Positions 10,546 through 19,700 of a DNA stretch of 64,000 bases are shown here, piece by piece. The translations under genes and the position numbers were made by a program. Source of the DNA: JBJXHN01 sp046233135 (GTDB taxonomy: Bacteria > Pseudomonadota > Alphaproteobacteria > Rhodospirillales > Rhodospirillaceae); assembly GCA_046233135.1 (NCBI GenBank), contig JBJXHN010000004.1, positions 1 to 64,000 of the forward strand, in the 5' to 3' direction. The stretch's first letter is position 1; each line of letters starts with the position of its first letter. The notes under the pieces were generated by a model, which had not been told where the DNA came from, ran no database searches, and saw only the letters and a list, made by a program, of their open reading frames with translations.

Positions 10546-10692
10546 TCCTTTTCGAGGGCACTGCCTCGGTGGTCCAGAGATCCCGTTGGGTGCGTTTCGT
10601 TGCATCCCCGTCGGCGAGGAGCTATGGTCCGGGCAGGATTATATGGTTAACGGTATGGTCCGGGTGTTTCCCTCGGAGTTATCGGGGTCTTT

Positions 10693-11778
10693 ATGAATCT
10701 GACTGATCTGGCGGCCGCCCTGGGCGGTGAATTGCACGGGGACGGGTCCCTGGAGGTGCGGGCACCCAAGCCCCCCCATCTGGCCTGTGCCGAGGATCTG
10801 GCCGTGGCCATGGATCCGGCGCTGCTGGGCGGCCTTGCCGACAGCAAGGCCCGTGTGGCCCTGGTTTCCACCGGTGCCGAGCTCCCGGACGGGGCCGTTG
10901 ATGCCTGGGTCTCGGTGGGGCGCGCCCGCTATGCCATGGCCCGGCTGACCCGAACCTTCGATGCTCCGGCCCGCCCGCCGGCCGGCATCCACCCCGCCGC
11001 CGTGGTGGAACAGGGGGCTTTGGTCGCGCCCGATGCCGCCATCGGACCATTCTGCCATATCGGTGCGGGGGCCGAGGTGGGGGCGGGCAGCGTGCTGCTG
11101 GGATCCTGCACCCTGGGACCGGGCGCCAAGGTGGGCGCCCAGGCATTGCTCCATCCCGGCGTGCGGATCGGTGCCGGTGTGACCATCGGTGTCCGGGCGA
11201 TTATCCATGCCAATGCGGCTATTGGCAACGACGGCTTTTCCTTCGTCACCCCCGAACCAGGCAATGTGGAAAGCGCCAAGCAGTCGGGGACGGTGAGCGA
11301 GCCGGTGTCCACCAGCACGCTGGCCCGCATCCATTCCCTGGGGGCGGTGACCATCGGCGACGATGTGGAGATCGGGGCAAACACGTGTATCGATCGGGGG
11401 ACCCTGGAAGATACCCGGATCGGTGACGGCACCAAGATCGATGACCTGGTGATGATCGGGCATAACGTCCAGGTGGGGCGCAGCTGTATGCTATGCGCCC
11501 AGGTCGGCATCGCCGGGTCGAGCCGGATCGGCAACGGCGTGGTCCTGGCCGGCCGGGTCGGCGTGGCCGACCATATCACCATTGGCGACTATGCGGTGAT
11601 CGGTGCGGGATCGGGTGTGGGCAACGATGTGCCCAAGGCAACTGTCTACGTGGGGTATCCGGCGGCGCCCAAAGATGTCACGGTCGAAACCTATATGTAT
11701 ACCCGGCGATTGAAATCCCTGTTCAAGGATGTTGCCGCTTTGAAAAAGCGGGTAAGATCCCTGCCAGTTTCCTCCTGA
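10693..11778 (+). CDS. lpxD: LpxD-like UDP-3-O-acyl-glucosamine N-acyltransferase
   Basis: The 361-aa protein has an N-terminal uridine-binding-like domain (residues 1-~100). A long left-handed beta-helix of hexapeptide repeats follows (~100-330), with GNDGFSF and the catalytic-histidine segment IGHNVQVG. LpxD transfers a hydroxyacyl chain from acyl-ACP to the amine of a UDP-sugar in lipid A synthesis. Here it is not beside bamA, fabZ, lpxA or lpxB. Instead an acyl carrier protein, a ketoacyl synthase and sugar-modification genes follow. It may therefore be a second, specialised N-acyltransferase acting on an amino sugar of a glycan. If no other lpxD exists in the genome, it would be the lipid A enzyme. 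Confidence 0.85.
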   Translation: MNLTDLAAALGGELHGDGSLEVRAPKPPHLACAEDLAVAMDPALLGGLADSKARVALVSTGAELPDGAVDAWVSVGRARYAMARLTRTFDAPARPPAGIHPAAVVEQGALVAPDAAIGPFCHIGAGAEVGAGSVLLGSCTLGPGAKVGAQALLHPGVRIGAGVTIGVRAIIHANAAIGNDGFSFVTPEPGNVESAKQSGTVSEPVSTSTLARIHSLGAVTIGDDVEIGANTCIDRGTLEDTRIGDGTKIDDLVMIGHNVQVGRSCMLCAQVGIAGSSRIGNGVVLAGRVGVADHITIGDYAVIGAGSGVGNDVPKATVYVGYPAAPKDVTVETYMYTRRLKSLFKDVAALKKRVRSLPVSS

Positions 11779-11833
11779 ACGGATATTCCCCGTCCTTCCG
11801 CCCCGCCCTTAAATCAAATCGGTTCTGCCCTCG

Positions 11834-12085
11834 ATGAGCGACGTCGAAAACAAGATCTACGATATCATTACCCAGAAGACCAGTCTGGAGCGTGACCAGC
11901 TGACGCGCGATGCCGCGCTGAGCGAACTCAACATTTCGTCTCTGGATTTCGTCGAAATCGTCTTCGCCGTCGAAGAAGAATTCGACATCGAAGTGCCCTA
12001 CAACGCCAACACCCAGGACCAGGATTTCAAGACCCTGGGCGACATCGTCACCCGGGTCGAGGCGCTGATTGCCGAAAACGGTTAG
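11834..12085 (+). CDS. Acyl carrier protein (specialised)
   Basis: The small acidic protein (83 aa) has the four-helix ACP pattern. The phosphopantetheine serine is probably Ser36 in NISSLDFVE, where most ACPs read DSLxxVE. The helix after it (IVFAVEEEFDIEVP) is the usual recognition helix. It would carry growing or finished acyl chains as thioesters. It sits 55 bp after the LpxD-like gene and ahead of a ketoacyl-ACP synthase, suggesting a dedicated acyl supply rather than the housekeeping AcpP, which normally sits with fabG and fabF. Asp before the serine is replaced by Ser, a mild departure from the consensus. Confidence 0.88.
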   Translation: MSDVENKIYDIITQKTSLERDQLTRDAALSELNISSLDFVEIVFAVEEEFDIEVPYNANTQDQDFKTLGDIVTRVEALIAENG

Positions 12086-12231
12086 CGCATCAAATTGCCG
12101 CGTTGCGCCGCCGATGGATAAACGCCTTAGTCCTTGGCCTAAGGGGGATATCCGTGCGTGTGGGGTGATGGCGGTCGATTTCCGGCCTTATGGCCATATT
12201 CTTGCAAGGTGTATAAGGAGTTTCTGCGGGG

Positions 12232-13446
12232 ATGAGACGTGTTGTTGTGACCGGCATGGGGGTGATGTCGCCCATCGGCCAATCCGTCGCGGCGTTCAAA
12301 GACGCGCTGGAGGCCGGCAAGGGAGGCATCGGGCCGATCACGACCATTCCGACGGACCGTTTGAACGTGACCGTCGCCGCCGAAATTCCCGACTTCGATC
12401 CGGCCGCACATTTTGAATCCGGAAAGATTGCCATGCTCGACCGCTTCGGCCAGTTGGCCCTGGTGGCGGCGCGGCAGGCGATGGCCGATAGCGGCCTGAC
12501 GGTGACCGAGGCGCTGGGGCCGCGCGCAGCCTGTATCATCGGGTCGGGCGGCAACGGCCTGCTGACCATCGAAGAAGGCTTCCGCCGGCTGTTCCAGGAG
12601 AACAAGCACCGGGTTCCGCCCTTCACCGTCCCCAAATACATGGGCAATTCGGCCACCAGTCAGGTGTGCATGGAATTCGGCCTGCAAGGCCCGGCCTTTG
12701 CGGTCAGCAGCGCCTGTGCCACGGCCACCCATTCCATCGGCCTCGGCTTCCACATGGTGCGCGGCGGTATGGCCGACGTGGCCGTGGTCGGGGGGGCCGA
12801 TGCCCTGGTGACCTTCGGCAATATCAAGGCCTGGGAAGCCCTGCGCGTAGTGGCCAAGGACACCTGCCGGCCGTTCTGCAAGGACCGTAGCGGCATGGTT
12901 CTGGGCGAGGGAGCGGCGGTCTTCGTGTTGGAAACCCTGGAAAGCGCCCTGGCGCGCGGGGCCACCATCCATTGCGAAATGGGCGGCTTCGGCATGACCA
13001 GCGACGCTGGTGACCTGCTGTCTCCCTCGGCCGAGGGAGCGGCACGGGCGGTCTCCATGGCTCTGGACGACGCCGGTTTGGCGCCCGAGGACGTGGAATA
13101 CGTCAACGCTCATGGCACCGGGACCATGGCGAACGACGCTACCGAAACGACATGCCTGCATATGGTGTTTGGTGGACACGCGCCGAATCTGATGGTCTCG
13201 TCCACCAAGTCTTTTCACGGTCATGCCCTGGGGGCGTCGGGAGCCATCGAGATGGTGGCGACGGCGCTGGCCCTGCGGGATGGCCTTATTCCGCCGACCC
13301 TCAATTTTACTGAGCCGGATCCGCAATGCGATCTGGATTACGTTCCCAACCAGGCCCGCGCCGCGACGGTGCGTGCGGCTATCTCCAACAGCTTCGCTTT
13401 CGGCGGGCTCAACGCGGTTCTGGCGCTGAAGCGGTTCGACGGCTGA
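12232..13446 (+). CDS. Beta-ketoacyl-ACP synthase (FabF/KAS II-like)
   Basis: The 404-aa thiolase-fold condensing enzyme has catalytic Cys162 in SSACATATHS. The two active-site histidines lie in NAHGTGT and SFHGHALGASG, giving the complete Cys-His-His triad of KAS I/II. It elongates acyl-ACP with malonyl-ACP. A Shine-Dalgarno-like AAGGAG lies upstream of the start. It follows the ACP gene by 146 bp on the same strand, so the two probably build or tailor an acyl chain together. It may be a second KAS for a secondary product rather than the main FabF. Confidence 0.9.
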   Translation: MRRVVVTGMGVMSPIGQSVAAFKDALEAGKGGIGPITTIPTDRLNVTVAAEIPDFDPAAHFESGKIAMLDRFGQLALVAARQAMADSGLTVTEALGPRAACIIGSGGNGLLTIEEGFRRLFQENKHRVPPFTVPKYMGNSATSQVCMEFGLQGPAFAVSSACATATHSIGLGFHMVRGGMADVAVVGGADALVTFGNIKAWEALRVVAKDTCRPFCKDRSGMVLGEGAAVFVLETLESALARGATIHCEMGGFGMTSDAGDLLSPSAEGAARAVSMALDDAGLAPEDVEYVNAHGTGTMANDATETTCLHMVFGGHAPNLMVSSTKSFHGHALGASGAIEMVATALALRDGLIPPTLNFTEPDPQCDLDYVPNQARAATVRAAISNSFAFGGLNAVLALKRFDG

Positions 13447-13527
13447 CCGTCGCCGGCCTTCCGGGCCGTTTTCCCGCGCCTGATCGTACCGGCCCTCCTC
13501 CGGCGATCCCAAACGGTACGCCGCCCC

Positions 13528-15822
13528 ATGGCTGACGCACCCTCAAACACCTCTCTCTCGATCCCCGGGGAGCCCGCTGCGGTTTCCCCGCAGGGGTTCC
13601 GTGGCGCTCCGGTGGGGGACACCACGGCGGCCCGGGCTCTGGAGCAGGCCAGGCGCCTGTGGGCGGACGGGCTGCTGGACGAGGCCATGGACGCCCTGGA
13701 TCCGGCCCTTGCCGCCCAGCGGGTGGAAACGGAAAACCATGCGCAGGCGCTGGAGCTGCAGGCGCGGATCGCCTTCGCCCAGGGCCGTGCCGAACTGGCT
13801 GAAGGGGCCTTGCGCCAGACCATCAACGGCCACGGGGCGACACCGGCTCTGGCGACTTCGCTGGGGGCGGCGCGTCTGGCCGAAGAGAACGTGGAGGGCG
13901 CCCGCCGGGCTTTCGAACACGCCCTGGGGTTGGACAGCCGGGCCATGGTGGCTGCGGCGGGTCTGGCAGAGGTCCAGGAACGCCAGGGACGGCAGGACGA
14001 GGCCTTGGAAACGCTCCGGATGGCTCTGGCTGCGGCGCTGAGCGCCAGCGGGGCGGTCGGGGAAGCGGCCCTGCGGCAGTCCCTGCTACCGGTGAGCCTG
14101 GCTGACGCCCTGGCCCGCCTGGCCGATACCCGGGCGGCCCAGGGAGACAACGCGGATGCGGAACGGCTGTATCTGCTCGCCCTGACCGGCAACGGCACCT
14201 GCGGTCCGGCCCTGGTGGGGCTGGGGGCGCTGAAGGCCAAGGCCGGAGACGGCGCGGGGGCAGAAGCCCTCTATCGCCGGGCGCTGGAACAGGGGACCGC
14301 GCCGGTGGAGGCCAGCTTGGCCATGGCCCGCCTGAAGGACGAGGAAGGCCGCGAAGGGGTTGCCGCTGTGCTGCGGGAAGCGGCGGGGCTGGCCGCCCGG
14401 ACCAACGCCGACCTGATCGCCGTGGGCGATGCCCTAGCAACGGCCGGTCAGTACCGATCTGCGGCGGCGGCCTATGCCCGGGTGGTGCGGGCCGATCCGG
14501 CCAATGCCCGTGCCCGGCGTGGTCTCGTGCGGGTGCTGGGGGCCGAAGGCGAACGGGAAGAGGCGATGATGCATGTCGACCGTGCGCTGGCCCTGGACGC
14601 GGACGCCGCCTGGCCGCATGCGGAAAAAGGGTGGCTTCTGATGGGCGCGCGCCTGCCGGTGCGGGCCATTGCAGCTTTCCGCGATGCTCTGGCCCGGGCT
14701 CCCGGAGATGCCGCATTGTTGCGGGCGATGGCTCAGGCCCAGTCGGCCGTGGGGCAGGATTCGGAAGCGATTGCCACCTATCACGCGGTTCTGGCCTTCG
14801 CGCCGGGGGACGGCCAGAGCCGCTCCGTCCTGGCCGACCTGCTGGAGAAGCGCCGGCTGGTGGACATGGCCCGCACCCTGCGTGCGCCGCCGGTGCGGCT
14901 TCCGGAAAGCACCCGGGCCAATCGGCCGCCGCCGGCGGTGATGGATGTGATCGGGCGCGTGTCGGTGCTGCGGGGGCTGGATCCCGCAAGGATCCGGTGC
15001 GAACCGCTGAGCAGCGGCGGCCACGCCTTTGCCCATAGCTATCGCCTGAGGGTCGGCGAGGCGGATTTGCGGGTGCGTCTGGGAACCGGCGACCGGGGGG
15101 CGGGCGCCCGCGCCGACGAAGCCCGGAACCTGCGTCTGGCCGCGACCCTGGGGCTGACGCCGCCGCCGCTGTTCTTTGATCCCAACGACGGGGCGGTGGT
15201 CCATCCCTTCGTGATCGGCCGTGCCCTGACGCCGGACCGCCTGGGGGACCGGTCCGCGCTGACGCGGGTGGCGCGGGCCTATGCCCGGCTGCACGGATCG
15301 CGGCTGGGGTTCCGGGGCACCTTCGATCTGCCGGGCCGGGTGGTGACGCTGGGGGGGTATGTGCCCTCCATTCCCGGCGGGGGGGATGTGGCCGCCGTGA
15401 TCCAGCGGCTGTTGCCGCTGATGGCCTCGACCCATCCCAAACCGGTGCCCATCCATAATGCGCCTTTCCTGGAGGGGATCATCGACTCCGGACGTCAGGT
15501 GGTGTTCATCGACTGGCAGGCGTCGGTGATGGGCGACCCCCACGGCGATCTGGCCGGGGTAATCAACGAGGGCTGCCTGGATCAGGCGGGAGAAGAAGCC
15601 TTCCTGGCCGCCTACTTCGGCCGGCATCCGCCGCCGAATGCCCTGGCGAGGATCCGGGCTTTCCGTCTGCTGCTGGCTTGGGCGGCCGGTCTTGCGGCCA
15701 CGGCCAACGAGGTCGCGGACGAAGCGGATATGTATCTGGATATCTGTTTGTCGCTGCTCAACGCACCCTGGTGGGATGATGTGCTCCCCCATCTGCATGC
15801 GACGCCAGGAGCCGTCGTATGA
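13528..15822 (+). CDS. TPR protein with C-terminal aminoglycoside/choline-kinase-like domain
   Basis: The 764-aa protein has tetratricopeptide-like helical repeats over roughly residues 30-460, then a kinase-fold (APH/choline kinase family) domain over ~480-750. The kinase-like domain has a nucleotide-binding-like N-lobe segment (LSSGGHAFAHSYRLRV) and the metal-binding segment FIDWQASVMGDPHGDLA. The catalytic loop, normally HxDxxxxN, reads HNAPFLEG here, so both catalytic Asp and Asn appear to be lost. Family members phosphorylate sugars, choline or antibiotics, but this copy may be a pseudokinase or binding module. Its stop overlaps the following formyltransferase start (ATGA), showing translational coupling. 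Start choice is weak because no clear ribosome site precedes it. Confidence 0.75.
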   Translation: MADAPSNTSLSIPGEPAAVSPQGFRGAPVGDTTAARALEQARRLWADGLLDEAMDALDPALAAQRVETENHAQALELQARIAFAQGRAELAEGALRQTINGHGATPALATSLGAARLAEENVEGARRAFEHALGLDSRAMVAAAGLAEVQERQGRQDEALETLRMALAAALSASGAVGEAALRQSLLPVSLADALARLADTRAAQGDNADAERLYLLALTGNGTCGPALVGLGALKAKAGDGAGAEALYRRALEQGTAPVEASLAMARLKDEEGREGVAAVLREAAGLAARTNADLIAVGDALATAGQYRSAAAAYARVVRADPANARARRGLVRVLGAEGEREEAMMHVDRALALDADAAWPHAEKGWLLMGARLPVRAIAAFRDALARAPGDAALLRAMAQAQSAVGQDSEAIATYHAVLAFAPGDGQSRSVLADLLEKRRLVDMARTLRAPPVRLPESTRANRPPPAVMDVIGRVSVLRGLDPARIRCEPLSSGGHAFAHSYRLRVGEADLRVRLGTGDRGAGARADEARNLRLAATLGLTPPPLFFDPNDGAVVHPFVIGRALTPDRLGDRSALTRVARAYARLHGSRLGFRGTFDLPGRVVTLGGYVPSIPGGGDVAAVIQRLLPLMASTHPKPVPIHNAPFLEGIIDSGRQVVFIDWQASVMGDPHGDLAGVINEGCLDQAGEEAFLAAYFGRHPPPNALARIRAFRLLLAWAAGLAATANEVADEADMYLDICLSLLNAPWWDDVLPHLHATPGAVV

Positions 15823-16559
15823 CACTGACAACTGCTTTTCTGGGGACGCGGGCGGTGGGCTATCGATGCCTGGAGCACTTGCTGGACCGATCTGGGGACC
15901 TGGGATTGGTTGTCACGGAAGTCGTGACAAGGATGCCCGAAAACACCGCACTGACGGGTGGGATGGACCTGGCGGTCCTGGCCAGGAGTCGGGGGATTCC
16001 CGTCGCGGCCGATTTCGACCCGGATGGACCCGATGTCGATCTGCTATTCTCGGTCCAGCACGAACATGTCCTGACACCAGCACAGCTGGCACGCGCTCGT
16101 CGATGCGCGATCAACCTCCATATGGCCCCTCTGCCAGCCTATCGGGGGACGGGGCAGTTCAGCCATGCGGTTCTGAATGGCGCAGAGACGTTTGGCACGA
16201 CCCTGCACGAGATGATTCCGGCCGTGGATGCCGGGCCGATTCTGGCGCAACGGTTGTTTCCGGTCTTGTCACACTGGACCGTCGAGGACCTCTACCGTCA
16301 TACGGTCGAGGAATCCATTACGCTGTTCGGGGAAACTCTCGACGCCCTCGTGACCGATACGCTCACGCCCCGTCCGCAACTCCCGACCGGCCAGCCGGCT
16401 TATCGCCGATCCGATCTGACGGTGTTGAAAAAGATCGATCTGACGTGGCCGCCGGATCGGATCGCTAGAACAGTGCGGGCATTCGATATGCCGGGCTACG
16501 AACCGGCCTATATTGATATCGACGGTCAGCGAATCTACATGCGCTTGCGCAGCGCATGA
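15819..16559 (+). CDS. Formyltransferase-family protein (sugar N-formyltransferase-like)
   Basis: The 246-aa protein of the formyl-THF-dependent transferase fold has the signature INLHMAPLPAYRGTGQF. This corresponds to the N-x-H-x-S/A-LLPxYRG motif of Fmt and ArnA-type enzymes, with downstream GTTLHEM and DAGPILAQ. It is shorter than methionyl-tRNA formyltransferase (about 310 aa) and lacks its tRNA-binding C-terminal domain. A sugar amine is therefore a more likely acceptor, as in enzymes that make N-formylated 3- or 4-amino sugars. It overlaps the TPR/kinase-like gene by 4 bp and lies convergent to the aminotransferase/ketoisomerase operon that could supply the amino sugar. The exact substrate cannot be read from sequence. 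Confidence 0.8.
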   Translation: MTLTTAFLGTRAVGYRCLEHLLDRSGDLGLVVTEVVTRMPENTALTGGMDLAVLARSRGIPVAADFDPDGPDVDLLFSVQHEHVLTPAQLARARRCAINLHMAPLPAYRGTGQFSHAVLNGAETFGTTLHEMIPAVDAGPILAQRLFPVLSHWTVEDLYRHTVEESITLFGETLDALVTDTLTPRPQLPTGQPAYRRSDLTVLKKIDLTWPPDRIARTVRAFDMPGYEPAYIDIDGQRIYMRLRSA

Positions 16560-16610
16560 TCATGTGCCCTGGAATGGTGTTGGAGGGGCCGGGATCTGCC
16601 GCGCCAAAAA

Positions 16611-16626
16611 TCGGCGATATCGCCGA
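16611..16626. other. 16-bp perfect palindrome between convergent genes
   Basis: TCGGCGATATCGCCGA lies in the gap between the convergent formyltransferase and O-GlcNAc transferase-like genes. It has no T-run on either side, so a terminator is not certain; it could be a dyad for a DNA-binding protein. Confidence 0.3.
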
Positions 16627-16723
16627 CACCCGCCCGCCACAAAGGCAGGGCTGGTCGAGCAGATGAAGACTATCCTTCTGCGTTGCGTCCGGGAAATTGT
16701 GGAATAAAGGCGGTCATGCGGGG

Positions 16724-19700
16724 CTATGTCTTCGGGGACTCTCCACGCAGCCACTTTTGCCACATGGCGCGATAGGCGTCTTCCATGTCCCGGGCAAAGC
16801 CGGGATAGTCGAGGAAAGGGGACTGCCGCATACGCTCTCTCAGGCTGGCGCGAATCTCGGCCAGGGTATCTGGGGCAGAGACTAGTGCTACGGCCCGATC
16901 CAGAAAATCCTCCGACGACTGCGCGATCAACTGGGGCAGGCCCAGAGTATCCAGAATGGCTGTGCCAAGGCGGGATGTGAAACGGTCTCCTTCGATAGTC
17001 AACAAGGGGATTCCCGACCACAGGGTGTGGAAGGTTGTCGTGCCGCCGTTGTGTGGGAAGGGGTCCAGGGCCAGATCAACCCGTTCCGAGGTGGCTGCCA
17101 GAAACGGTCGCAGGGACATCCGTTCCAGCAATTCAAGACGCTCAGGCCCGATGCCGTGGGCGCCGAAGGCTTTGAGCACTTGCTGGGCGGAAAAATAGCC
17201 GATCACCAGCAGGCGGGCCGTGGGTACGCGATGCAGCAGGCGGGACCAAAGAGCCACCACATGGGGTTCCACCTTAACGAAGGCATTCAACGAACCGAAT
17301 GTAGGATAGCCGCGTGTTGCCATGGGGGGGGGAGCGATATCCGGCGTGGTCACTAGCCATTGGAAAGTGCGATATGTGCGGGGAAGCCGCCAGATCGCTT
17401 CCGTATAATACTGCTCTCCACCGGCAGGTACGGCCCAGCGGTCGACCAACTGGTAGTCGATGGCCCGCATCCCGGTCGTTGATGCATACCCCAGCCAGGT
17501 GCACTGAATGGGTGCCGGCTTGCGGGCGAAGACTTGCAGGCGATTTCGGCCCGTGTGCCCGGAGATGTCCACCAGGATGTCGATCCGGTCCTGTTCGATT
17601 CTGGCGGCGAGCGCCTCATCACTCAACGGTACGGCATTGACCCACGCATCAGCCCGTTGTCGCAAATATTCGGTGACCCCATCGGGGTTGGGAACCTGGG
17701 CATAGCATGTGACATGCACCCGGCTCCGGTTGTGGGCTTCCAGCAGAGGGGCGATAAAAAAGGCCGCAGCGTGATCGCAATAGTCGCCGGAGACATAGCC
17801 GATACGCAGAATCCGATCCGTTGACCGGTCATTGGCGAAGGTCTTGCCTGCCGTTTTGGCGAGAAGCGGCGCTTCGAACCGATCTGCCCACTGACAGTGC
17901 TCTTCCATCAGGTCACGTGGGCTGATGCCGTCGGCGTAGCACAGGCACAGCAGCATGTTGCTGTGGATGGCCGCATGATCCGGGGCGATCTTCAACGCCT
18001 GTCGATAAGCTTCGATACAGGCCTGGGTTTCACCGGCCCGCCGGTAAGAACCTGCCAGATTGTTCCAGGCTTCGACGAAGCCGGGCAGCAGGCGGATCGC
18101 CCGCTTGTGAAGGGGAATGGCGTTATCGGCACTCAGGATGTTAGCCAAGCCGCTCCAGGCCGACGCATAGGCGGGGTCCAGCTGCAGGGCAGTGCGATAG
18201 GCGTCCTGGCCTTCCTGCAATCGTCCCCTGTTGCATAGGCACAGTCCTAGATAGTTCCACAGGTCGGCATGATGCGGAGACATGCGGATTGTTCGCCGCA
18301 GGCAGGCGATTGCCGTGTCCAGATCGCCGAGGCTCTCGGCGGTCATGCCCATTTCCCGAAGTACGGTTTCGGATGCCGGATCCAGCAGTAGTCTCTGCCG
18401 ATGCCGTCGCATGGCCTCTTCAAAATGCCCGCAGGCCTGCAACATGACGGCAAGATTGCGTTGGACGCTGGTATTTTGCGGGGCTAGGCGCGCCGCCTTC
18501 CGTGCAGCGGGCAGGCCCTCCTTGACACGGCCCAGACTGTACAAAATGGCTGCCGTCATGGTCGCGACGGGCTCCTGGTCGGGGACCAGCGCGGCAAGGA
18601 CCTTCAGGTGACACAAGGCTTCCTCTGGCCGGCCAAGGGAACTGAGCGCTTGGGCCAGAAGAAACCGGGCGTTCGTGTTGCCGGGGTCAAGGTCCAGGAC
18701 GCGCCGATATGCCTGTGTCGCCTCTTTTCTGTTGCCGCTTTGCTGCTGGGCGTCACCCAACCGGAAGGCGATCTCCGCATTCTCCGGAAGCTGTTGGCTG
18801 GCGGCTTCCAGCGCCTGTACGGCATGGGGCAAAAGCCCTTGTTCCAGACACAGACGGCCGTATTCGTAAGCAATCTCGCCGGATTGATATCCAAAGCGGA
18901 AGGCTTCGTGCAGCCGACGGAGGGCAAGATCCGTCTGTCCCCTCTCCTTGGCCAGCATTCCGGCGATATACAGTGTCCCTGCATGGGTGGGATGTTCGGC
19001 CAGAATGCGGTTGTAAACGTGTTCAGCGTCCTCCAGTCGCCCGTGATTCTGATGGTTGACGGCGAGGAGGAGGCTTTCTCTCAGGGGCACCATGGGTTTG
19101 ATGGGGTCCTCGTCGGTTTTGCGGGGCGCAGGCACCATAGAGGATGGAGCAGCCTGGGTGAATGCTTCCCTGGCAGCGTCATTGTGCATCCGGAAAAAGG
19201 CATCTTCCAGTTCTCGGGTGAAACGGTCATGGTCCAGGAAGGGCGAGCTTTCCAGACGGGAACGGAGTTCGGCACGTATCCCGGCGAGCTTGGCGGGGTT
19301 GGAGACCAAGGCAATGGCGCGGTCACTATACTCTTCCGCAGACGTGGTAATGAGCTCCGGCAGGCCAAGTGTGGTCAGGATCGAAAGGCCGAATCGACTG
19401 ACAAATCGTTCCCCGGCCAGGGTAAGAACCGGGACGCCCATCCACAACGTCTGGAATGTGGTGGTTCCGCCATTATGAGGAAACGGGTCCAGGGAAAGAT
19501 CTATCCTCTCGGAAATGACCTTTACGAATCTGTCGTAGGGAAGATGGGGGCTGAATATCAAACGGGATTCAGGAATGCCGTGGTCTGCAAACTGTCGGGC
19601 GATATGGTTGCGCTTACTGCCATCTGCGAAGAAAAACATCTTGGCTGAGGGCCATCGACCGAGAAGGCTGCTCCAGGTGGAGACCATGGATGGAGTTATT

